A stretch of 28,810 nucleotides of DNA, from positions 631,389-660,198 of the forward strand of contig LSYV01000054.1 in the NCBI GenBank assembly GCA_001584585.1. The letters are read 5' to 3'. Position numbers and translations under genes: made by a program. Numbering within the stretch: the first letter of the stretch is position 1; every line of letters starts with the position of its first letter. Below are positions 21,344 through 28,810 of the stretch, piece after piece. The DNA is from Gonium pectorale (Eukaryota > Chlorophyta > Chlorophyceae > Chlamydomonadales > Volvocaceae). The notes below the pieces were generated by a model that was given only the letters and a program-made list of their open reading frames with translations, ran no database searches and was not told the DNA's origin.

Positions 21344-21883
21344 GCGGCTCTTCGCGGGTACTGCAGTTGTGCACTGTGGCGGCGCCGGGGGCATGGCTCC
21401 GGGTTGTAGTGAGTTCTGGTGCCACAGTTGTGTGATGTGCGGCGTGATTCCCATACACGAGACGCGCTGGTAGTGCCTTGCGGTTATGGCAGCCGCGCTG
21501 CGCCGGCGGTTAGAAGACATAGCAGTGATTCAGTAGCCCTGTGATTGGGACCGTACGGCACCCCGCCTGTGATTGACATGGTCCGCGCGTCTGCGCCCGT
21601 ACTGTCGTTGAGTCTGCGCTTGCCTGTGCTTGTCGTCGCATCGCGTAACGTAGTGAACGTCACGAGCGTCTTGCAACGGCATTATGACGGGCTGCATGGT
21701 GGTTACGGTGCCGTGACCCTTAACGTTGAGTTTCAAGGTTCATGCGCTGGACTGTCGCTTCTAGGGTGACACGAAGGCAGCATGCAGATTGCTCCCGTGC
21801 AGGCAGGGGCCTTGTGGCAGGAGCCTCCTTGCGCAACGCCATTGTTTTGGGCGACGCAAAGCGCACCGCTTGTGTTGATCCGA

Positions 21884-21897
21884 TGTAACGCGTGTAA
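21884..21897 (+). promoter_or_regulatory. Possible polyadenylation signals (TGTAA twice)
   Basis: TGTAA, the usual poly(A) signal of chlorophyte nuclear genes, occurs at 21884-21888 and 21893-21897, about 540 nt after the stop of the P-domain gene on its strand. The pentamer is common by chance, so only position and pairing favour it. Confidence 0.35.
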
Positions 21898-22673
21898 GAA
21901 ACCATGACGCGTGCCGCGCCGCCCCCTATCCAGGCCCTCTCACTTCCATCACCACTCACCACGCTGCACAAAAAATGAATTTCAGGCACATATCGTACGG
22001 ACGCGACGGAGTATTATCATTGGCGTAGGTCCGCAGCGCAGCGGGTAAGCGTTCCTCGCGGCATGTGAGGGACCGAAGCCCCGTCTAACACCCAAGGCAG
22101 GCGAAGCGATCACTTAGCAAGTTTCATCGCGTCCACATGAGAGGGCGGCACGGCATGCAACAGTCGGCTTCCCGCATAGCGGGGGCGCACCTACTGAGGC
22201 ATTGCGGCACCCTCGACCACGCCGCTCATTGAGCAGCCCCCCTTGGGACATGCAAGCAACCAACCCTCTCGGCCCCACGTAAAGTACGCCGACAGGCTTA
22301 CATGGCTTCAAAGCGAAGCCTTTCGCCTCTCTGCACCATCACAGAGCCCCGCAAGCTCCCTGCATTACTGCAGACGCATCCAAACGTAGTTATGAAGTCC
22401 GAACGGACACCGCACGAGCATGCACCGAGCGCAAATGCACATAGTCAAGCTGGGGCACGTCACAACCGTGTTCCGCGCGGCCCTGCATGCTCCTGATTCC
22501 GGCGCAAATGAAGCCTGAGCGTTACCATACATCCCTGTGGCGGCCGCCGCGACAATCAACACAAGCGGCAAACCACTATCCACACGCGCATGTTGCCAGC
22601 CATCACAACAGCCGTGTTCTGGCGTCATCGGCAGAGGTCGTCTTGTAGACACGTGCTCCCAAAGCCTGCATTA

Positions 22674-22707
22674 TGACGCCGGCTGCGCACTGACGCCGGC
22701 TGCGCAC
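22674..22707. repeat. 17-bp tandem duplication
   Basis: tgacgccggctgcgcac occurs twice head to tail at 22674-22690 and 22691-22707 without mismatch. It lies in the spacer about 200 nt past the stop of the minus-strand IGP dehydratase gene, probably in its 3' UTR. Slippage is the likely origin. Confidence 0.9.
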
Positions 22708-22903
22708 AGCACCATGCGCTAAACCGCCCGCTGAGGCCAGAAATACGCCGCAGACCGTCCCCTATGGCGTTGTTGTCTACATCAGCCGTCCCCGCCCGGC
22801 CCCGGCACACCGCCACCTTGTACCCCAGACGCTGCGACCCAAGATCCGTCCCTAAAGTGCGTCGTATGCGGCCCTGTTTATGGGTCAGGCCTCCAAGCCC
22901 GCC

Positions 22904-23656
22904 TCACTGCTGCGTCAGCACGCCCTTCGAGCTGGCAATCTGGCCGGCGCGCCGCTCATCGTACTCGCAGGCGCGCCGGAGCGCGCGCGCAAAGGCCTTG
23001 AACGTCGCCTCAACTATGTGGTGCGAGTTGCGGCCCGCCAGCTGCCGGATGTGCAGCGTGGTTCCCGAGGTGTTGGAGAACGACATGAAGAAGTGCTCCA
23101 CCAGCTCCGTGTCAAAGTTGCCTATCCGCTGCGCCGGGATGCTGAGGTTGCAGGAGAGGTGCGGCCGGCCGGAGAGGTCCAGCACAATGTGAGTCAGCGC
23201 CTCGTCCAGCGGCGCGCTGAACTCGCCAAACCGGTGAATGCCCTTGCGGTCCCCCAGCGCCTGGGAGAGCGCCGTGCCGAGAGCTAGCGCAATGTCCTCC
23301 ACGGTGTGGTGGTCGTCAATCCATGTATCACCCGTGGCCTTGACGGTGAGGTCAAAGAGGCCGTGCGAGGCGATCTGGTCGAGCATGTGGTTGAAGAAGC
23401 CGACAGGGGTCTCCGCCACGCAGATGCCCGTGCCATCCAGGTTGATGGTGACCTCCACCTCCGTCTCCTTGGTTTTCCGCCGCACAGTGGCAACGCGCAT
23501 TGGGCGCGACGCAGCCACAGGCGCCCCGTTAGCCGCGTTGGGGGCGTGCGTGGGCGCAGCGGTGGCGGCCACTTTAAGCTGGGCACGTAGCGGAGCGCAG
23601 CGCAGTGCCTTGTGCCTGCTAGAAACTACAAGCTGCTGGGACCTGGCTGCAAGCAT
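22904..23656 (-). CDS. HISN5: Imidazoleglycerol-phosphate dehydratase, plastid-targeted
   Basis: A single uninterrupted exon encodes 250 residues from ATG 23656. The frame extends further up to 23713 but without another ATG. Residues 1-50 are basic, Ser/Ala-rich and poor in acids, as in a plastid transit peptide. The enzyme core (about 53-244) is complete and collinear with plant and bacterial His[38 protein letters not shown], the metal-binding [10 protein letters not shown] (His116, His117, Glu120), [32 protein letters not shown] and the second metal motif [16 protein letters not shown] (His212, His213, Glu216). It catalyses the Mn-dependent dehydration of imidazole-glycerol phosphate to imidazole-acetol phosphate in histidine synthesis. 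The symbol follows plant usage. It is head to head with PEX4. The lack of introns is unusual beside neighbours with 5-12 exons. Confidence 0.96.
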   Translation of the reverse strand: MLAARSQQLVVSSRHKALRCAPLRAQLKVAATAAPTHAPNAANGAPVAASRPMRVATVRRKTKETEVEVTINLDGTGICVAETPVGFFNHMLDQIASHGLFDLTVKATGDTWIDDHHTVEDIALALGTALSQALGDRKGIHRFGEFSAPLDEALTHIVLDLSGRPHLSCNLSIPAQRIGNFDTELVEHFFMSFSNTSGTTLHIRQLAGRNSHHIVEATFKAFARALRRACEYDERRAGQIASSKGVLTQQ

Positions 23657-24064
23657 CGCGTGCGCGAATCGAGAAAAATAGATGGCGTGCCACGTGGAGC
23701 GGAGGAAGGGCACAAGATTCGGTTCAAGCAGTAATCAGTGACCCAAGTGTGGACAACGCCCGGGCGTTAACAGTAGAGGCGCATCGTGGTCTCGGGGCTC
23801 GGACGAGCCACAACACCCGCAAACCGCTGCGAAGCGCGGATGCTGTCGCGCAAAGAAGGCGTTCATAAAGCATTCATACATCGATAGGCGCAGAATAGCA
23901 ACGTTGGCAGCAGCTTCCCGGTCCTTGCGCCTCAAGCTTTGGACGTAACTGCGGAACATACATCACGAAGCCGATAACATTTACAGCTTTGGGCTGCTGT
24001 TCCCCTGACCCTGCTGCTCCGTGCGCGACCGTGCCCAGGCGGTTCTTGCGGGACTCGCCACTGA
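23657..24064. promoter_or_regulatory. Compact bidirectional promoter region, IGP dehydratase / PEX4
   Basis: Only 408 bp separates the divergent ATGs of the two genes, so it must carry both 5' UTRs and both promoters. If the dehydratase 5' UTR includes the open frame up to 23713, even less is left. No exact TATA or known motif is visible. No third gene fits here. Confidence 0.5.
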
Positions 24065-25309
24065 ATGGCGACTGCACGGCAGAGGCTCTTAAAGGTATCA
24101 CTATACTGACATCACTTTCCGGCTGTGGAGCAGTGGGCAGACCGTGTCGCTTGCCTTTGACAGGAGTATAAGGAGGCGCTCAAGGCCAAGCCAGAGGACA
24201 CGGGCATCACCCTTATACCCAATGAGACAAACCTGTTCGCCTGGAGGGCCGCGTTGCGGGCAAGTGAAAGGACCGACCCAGGGGCCGATAGCGCCGATGC
24301 TGCTCACATCTGAGCTCCCGGCGTCTTCCCGCAGGGGCCGAAGGACACCCCTTTTGAGGGTGGGCAGTTTGAACTGGTCATAAATGTGCCGGAGCAGTAC
24401 CCGCTGCAGCCGCCCTCCGTGCGGTACCGCACGCGCATCTTCCATCCTAACGTGCACTTCAAGGTGCGGACGACTGGCCGACGGGCGTGGCGCGAGGGCT
24501 GGCTGCACACAAAGCATAATGACCTCTTAGCTGGTGCTGTCGGGGATGTCGAGGCGTAAACACAGCTGACTGAGTGCGTTGCCATGACCGTGCTGCTGCG
24601 GAAGGGTTCTGCAGTTGCGCTGGCCCTCACATCACGGTCGCGACACCGCGCCCGCAGCGAGGCTGCATCCCCGTGCCGTGCAGCTGCCGTACACCGCTGC
24701 CCCGCCCCGCCCCCGTGCGAAAGCCAACCATGTATGTCCCATATCCGCCGTGCACACCTGCCGTCCCTACCGCAGACCGGCGAGATCTGTCTGGACATCC
24801 TGAAGAACGCCTGGAGCCCCGCCTGGACGCTGCACTCCGTCTGCCAGGCCGTCCTAGCGCTCATGTCCGACCCGGCGCCGGACAGCCCGCTGAACTGCGA
24901 TGCGGGTGAGAGCGGCTGCGGGCTGGGGCACCGCCATGGGTTACGGTGGCGGGAGCAAGAGCGGGAGTGCGTTTTGGGAGCTGACGCGCACCATCGTAAT
25001 TAATGGAGGCGTTGGTTAAGACTGGAGCCGGTTTCGCTGCATCCGGAACGGTAGTCCGTCCGGCTCGGGTCATTCCGCCAGCGTCCTTCCTGTGCAGGGG
25101 GCATGGGTTTGAGTGCCAATGCGCGGCACTAAGGTCGCAGGAAGACCGCTCTTGCGCATCACGGCTCAGTACGCAACCATTGCACGGCTCCGGTCCCACG
25201 CGCAGGCAATCTCCTTCGTTTCGGCGACGTGCGGGGCTACAACTCCCTGGCGCGGATGTACACGCTGGACTTCGCGCAGGCCAAGATCCAGGGGGCAGGC
25301 GGGCGATGA
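24065..25309 (+). CDS. PEX4: Peroxin-4, ubiquitin-conjugating enzyme E2
   Basis: Five exons (24065-24094, 24164-24259, 24335-24463, 24776-24905, 25206-25309) give 162 residues, close to the 157 of plant PEX4. The UBC fold is complete: N-terminal helix MATARQRLLKEYKEALK, LFAWRAALRGPKDTPFEGG, YPLQPPSVRYRT, the HPN motif (79-81) in IFHPNVHFK, and the active-site Cys90 in TGEICLDILKNAWSPAWTL. The block from HPNVHFK to KNAWSPAWTL and the following DSPLNCDAGNLLRFGDVRGYNS are typical of PEX4/UBC21 and separate it from other E2s. PEX4 acts at the peroxisome membrane with PEX22 and the RING peroxins to mono-ubiquitinate PEX5 for recycling. Intron 2 (24260-24334) starts with GCAAGT, a GC-AG intron; the frame and the conserved ALR-GPK junction need that boundary. 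The C-terminus (LDFAQAKIQGAGGR) is divergent. Confidence 0.94.
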
Positions 25310-26827
25310 CCTGATGACCTGCCGAGGGGGGGGTGCGCTGCGTCTTACGTGGTGAGTGAGACCTCCGGGAGCGGTGGCAGTGAAATGTAGCTGGCGATGC
25401 AATATCGCAAGAGTTGAGGGTTTGAGAAGAATGGCATGAACCTCAAAGCTCTATTGTTGGATATGCGGCTAGGGGTGCAAGCTCCTTTTGGGAGGGTGGG
25501 GCGCATCTACAGAGTTCTGGCCACTGTCCATCGGCTCTTTGCATGGCGGTGTCTGTGCTGCTTGGGTGTACCTCGGGCGTACGTCACCGGCGGTGCTGGC
25601 AGCCCTCGCAGAGGTACTCGCTTGCCCCGAGGACTCGGGCATTGGGTGTGTCCTATCTGATCTAGAAGATCTATGCATGACAGTGTGAGACAGGCAGGCA
25701 GGCATTGGGTGTGTATGTGTGCCGACCACTCGTGCTGTCCGGATGTGAACATTGTGTTCTATGTACGGCATGGCACAACTACCGAACCAGTTTTGTGCAT
25801 TGCACGGGGTCCCAGAGTGCTTGGCGTCAGCGTCAGATAACCATTGAGGCGGCCGTAGCCTGTGCTCCATGCTACGCAGCGTGCTGGGCTCCGGTTTTAC
25901 GTTGGCGAATGTAGGCATACGGCGGGATGATCGACCTCAATGGGTAGAAAGGGCCGTTGGTGCTCTTTTTGCTGCCTCGTCCCCTGATGAGCAGAGGCCT
26001 GCGTGACCGATTGCCGTACTGTCGTATGCTGAGCGTCTTTTTAGGGAGTTAGCCCATGAAGTGGGGACCGCGGTGTGGCGGTGTGTGCGGGCTGTAGCGC
26101 CATGTCGACGTTCCATACCGTTGGCCGCAGCAGACTGGACATACGTGTCCGGAGGGGAGTCTCACGGGCCGTAATGCCCCGTTGCGGGTTTTGCCCTGTA
26201 TGGATAGGCGCAGTCATGACACACAGCCATTGGTGCGGCAATTTGTGGGTTGCGCCGTGTGGGGCGGACAGTGAAGGAGGTAGTGAAGCGGTGTGAACAG
26301 GCGGGCGCGTCGCTTGACGCATGCTGGATTGGCTGGTGGCGTGGCTGATGACTTTGGCTGCCGGGTTACTGGAGTGCATTGGGGGATAAATGGGAAGGCT
26401 TGCTGGCGGCGATGTATGTGAGGGTACACTTTGCAGTGTCGTGGATTGAAGTGGTTTGCCCCATATATCCTTGGTCACGCCGGGCGGGGCTTCTGCATGA
26501 ATCGGGCAGCTGGTGTAACGGTGTGGCATTTACGATGTCTTAGATGTCTACAAGTGCGTCTTCTAATGTTCGGTTGTCGGTGCTCGGCCCGTCTCGGCCA
26601 TGGTACGAGCGCAGTTCTGCCGGGCTCGCCATTAAAGGCGCCTCGGCCTGGCCCCGTCGTCATAACTTACTTAGTGCGACCGGCATTGCAAGCCTCCTTC
26701 TACAAACTGTTCTTCCTCGTTCTGCTCTTAAACACTCCAAAGCTTTTGCAACCTGCTAAGCCGGAGCGAAGGCGCGGTTTTCTCGACCCGACCACCCACC
26801 ACCGAGACCCTTCCCAACCAGGCAACA
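25310..26827. other. Non-coding spacer between PEX4 and the kinase-like gene
   Basis: Both flanking genes are on the plus strand. The first part is presumably the PEX4 3' UTR and the last few hundred bases the promoter and 5' UTR of the next gene. Composition is AT-richer than the exons. Open frames such as 26041-26529 (minus) and 26431-26958 (plus) have no domain or exon-like codon use. I see nothing further. Confidence 0.45.
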
Positions 26828-28805
26828 ATGGCATTCGCTCAAAGGTAATGTTTCTGAAGGTCGGGGTTGCGCTGGGGCGTTTTCTGGGCCACGGCCATGC
26901 GCATGGCGCTGCAGCACTTGCGACGGGAATGTGCGGCCTGGATGAACAAACGTGCTAAGTGTTATGCCATCTGTGCGCCTGTAGGAACTCTGAGGAGAAG
27001 GGCTCCACCGTCGAGCTCCAGCGGAATGGCGCTTGCAAGCGCCTGGACATGGCCGGAACCTCGCTCTCTAGGTGAGCGACGAGTCTCTATGACAGAAATA
27101 GTATATTCAAGCATTCACGCATTGATTTCCATTGTGTTCCGTGGGGGTGGCGGCATTGGGTGCTTCTCGCGAGTCGCATGCATGTTGGCGAGGAGCAAGG
27201 TTTTGGCGTCGGAAGGCGCGCGAACGAAAGTTCGAGTTTGAAACTCCGCTTAGAAACCTTCATATCTACACTGTGGGCTCGACGTGACTGACCTTTCCTT
27301 CAACTGCAACGCCGCACCCCCATCCTGCAGGTCGCTGAGCCGCGAGCCATGCAATGCCCCGCTTAGCCATTCCTGCATCAGCAACAGCAGCTCATCGTAC
27401 GTGGCCTCTGCCCGCCGGCGGTCGATGCGCGCCTCCCGCCAGACCTTCTCATCGTCCGCGGCCGCCGCATCCCTCTCGTCGCCCCGCCAGCAGCAGCAGC
27501 CCTCGCCGTCCGCCGACGAGCTTTGCGACCTGACCCACGAGCGCCTGGCGCAGCAGCAGGAGCTGCTTGAGGCCCAGTCCCGCACGGAGGAGCTGCTCGG
27601 CCGCATCCGGGCTGCAGGCGTCAACACGCATTGGTGGCGTCACCACCTGCGCGGCCGCTCCTCTTCCTCCTCCCAATCCTCCTCGTCCTCCCGATCCTCC
27701 TCCTCTTCCCGCTCCTCCTCCTCCCGCTCCCCTTCGCCTCGCTCTTCCACCTCCTCGGGCGCCTCGGCCTGCATGCCCGCCTCCTCCTCCACCTCGTCCT
27801 TCTCCAACTCCTCAGCGTCCTCCTCTGCCTTCTCCTCCCCGGCCCTGTCCCGTGGCGGCTCGGCCAAATCCCTCCTGCCCGAGCTGGCCTCCCTGCGCCG
27901 GCAGCTGGAGGCGGGAGACGCCAAGGTCCAGGCCGTCCTGAGCCGCTCCAAAGCCCTGGCAGAGCAGCTCCCCGTCATCGAGGCCCTCTGCGACCCCGCC
28001 GACGCCGGCTCGGCGACCCCAACCACCACCTCCGCCTCCAGCTCCCACACCCACGCAGCCCATCTGCGCAGCATCGCCTTTCAGTTTGCCCTCACCGGCC
28101 GCCTGCCCGTGCTGGTGCCTTCGATGCACCCCAATGAGCCCTGCGACGCCGCCAGCCTCCTCAAGTGCGACACGCACCGGCCCAAGGACCCCGCCACCGG
28201 CCGCCGCGGTGGGGAGCGCGTTGCCCGCCCCGGCACGCCCTCGGTCTGGCTGCTCCGCAGCTGCGGCGAGCAGTTCATTGTCAAGGTGGAGCCGTGCCAC
28301 AGCGACAGCGCGGTGGCGGCGGTGGCGACGGCCGCCAAGGCCGCTGGCGGCGCCACCGCCACCGGCAGCTGCAGCGGTCGGCTCGCGCCTGTGCGCCCAA
28401 TCACGAGCGCTATGCGTGAGGCGGTTAACGCAGCGCGGATCAACGACATCTGCGCCGCCATCGGGGCCGCCGCCAGTGCCGCCGCTGGCGTCAGCAGCCG
28501 CGGCTGCGAGCCGGTCCTCCCGCCGTCTGCGGTCTTTGTCCGCGACTGCGCCCTGCGCGGCACGGATCTTGACGCCGGGCACGACAAGGAAGTCGTAATT
28601 CTGTACGAGTACTGCCCCAGCGGCGATGCCTACGAGTGGCTTGGCCGAGAGGCCGAGCTGGCGGCTGCGAACGCTGGGCCCAAGGGCCGCTCCGGAAAGG
28701 GCCTCAAGGCGGCTGCCGAGGCGCTGGTCCGCAAAATGCGCACCGTTGTGACCGATATGGCCACGGACGTGGCGGCAGTGCACAGCAGCGGGTGGATGCT
28801 TGGAG
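26828..28805 (+). CDS. Divergent protein-kinase-like protein, 5' part
   Basis: Exons 26828-26844, 26985-27071 and 27331-28805 close in phase; the last ends at G|GTGAG on the window edge, so the gene continues. About 526 residues are visible. Residues 36-145 are a basic, Ser/Gln-rich leader with a helical stretch (ELCDLTHERLAQQQELLEAQ). A Ser/Arg tract follows (about 146-205), then a possible coiled coil near 225 (LLPELASLRRQLEAGDAKVQ). From about residue 330 an N-lobe-like region appears: VWLLRSCGEQFIVKVEP (Lys353 in the place of the ATP-binding Lys), an Ala-rich helix, then VVILYEYCPSGDAYEWL as hinge and RKMRTVVTDMATDVAAVHSSGWMLGG as the helix before the catalytic loop. HSSGWMLG stands where kinases have HxxGxxHRD. 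Whether it is active cannot be judged without the next exon. A Ser/Thr kinase or pseudokinase is inferred; substrate and location are unknown. Confidence 0.7.
27655..27840 (+). repeat. Low-complexity TCC-rich tract coding for poly-Ser/Arg-Ser
   Basis: The plus strand is a nearly pure pyrimidine run of tcc/tct/cgc codons within the kinase-like exon and encodes a Ser-rich tract with interspersed Arg, including RSPSPRSS. It is likely disordered and a good candidate for phosphorylation. The tract is slippage-prone, so its length may vary between strains. Confidence 0.85.
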
Positions 28806-28810
28806 GTGAG

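Larger units (their letters stand above)
21344..22903. other. Non-coding spacer between convergent genes
   Basis: It lies between the stop of the P-domain gene and the stop of the minus-strand IGP dehydratase, so both 3' UTRs are here. No convincing exon is seen. It holds two TGTAA signals (21884-21897), a degenerate tRNA-like stretch near 22024-22090 and a 17-bp tandem repeat at 22674-22707. Confidence 0.45.

Noticed and set aside
23657..23713. Upstream extension of the IGP dehydratase by 19 residues
   Set aside because: The extended frame has no ATG (it begins with GTG), so ATG 23656 is the supportable start.
27812..28783. 323-residue open frame on the minus strand
   Set aside because: It is antisense to the kinase-like exon, whose plus frame is open for 1.47 kb and has recognisable motifs and splice sites.

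Overview
The window is nuclear DNA from a GC-rich, intron-dense eukaryote, most probably a volvocine or Chlamydomonas-like green alga (Chlamydomonadales), from a draft assembly. Reasons: exons have G/C-rich third positions; introns are short (about 70-700 nt) with GTGAG/GTGCG-type donors and Y-rich..CAG acceptors; proteins are plant/alga-type (PEX4, plastid-type IGP dehydratase, RBM39, a starch-binding-module phosphatase with an algal-looking transit peptide). A run of 20 N lies at 12852-12871. All gene models were assembled by hand from reading frames, splice sites and intron phase; a model is called strong when every intron phase closes.

Layout, left to right. 1-1146: an RPA1-like zinc-ribbon OB-fold exon on the minus strand, incomplete. 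1503-1796: a two-exon DUF2256 mini-protein (+), followed after only 3 nt by the ATG of an F-box protein (1800-2663, +, 3' part doubtful); this pair looks like a dicistronic locus. 2877-4797: an unrecognised three-exon gene (+). 4798-6166: apparently non-coding spacer between convergent genes. 6167-8609: the RBM39/CAPER splicing factor, five exons (-). 9591-15126: a 12-exon gene (-) encoding a plastid-targeted CBM25/53-like starch-binding module fused to an S6PP-family HAD phosphatase; it contains the assembly gap, a 0.41-kb duplicated flank and a 70-bp perfect palindrome. 16017-21343: a 12-exon secreted glycoprotein (+) with a P (Homo B) domain but no protease, and a long Ala-rich helical tail. 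22904-23656: single-exon imidazoleglycerol-phosphate dehydratase (-), head to head with 24065-25309, PEX4 (+), which has one GC-AG intron. 26828-28805: 5' part of a divergent protein-kinase-like gene (+) running off the window.

The genes are mostly unrelated housekeeping functions (splicing, histidine synthesis, peroxisomal receptor recycling) mixed with lineage-specific proteins. There is no mobile element, virus, CRISPR array or operon-like cassette. The most novel items are the starch-binding/phosphatase fusion, the protease-less P-domain glycoprotein, the DUF2256/F-box dicistronic candidate and the divergent kinase-like protein.
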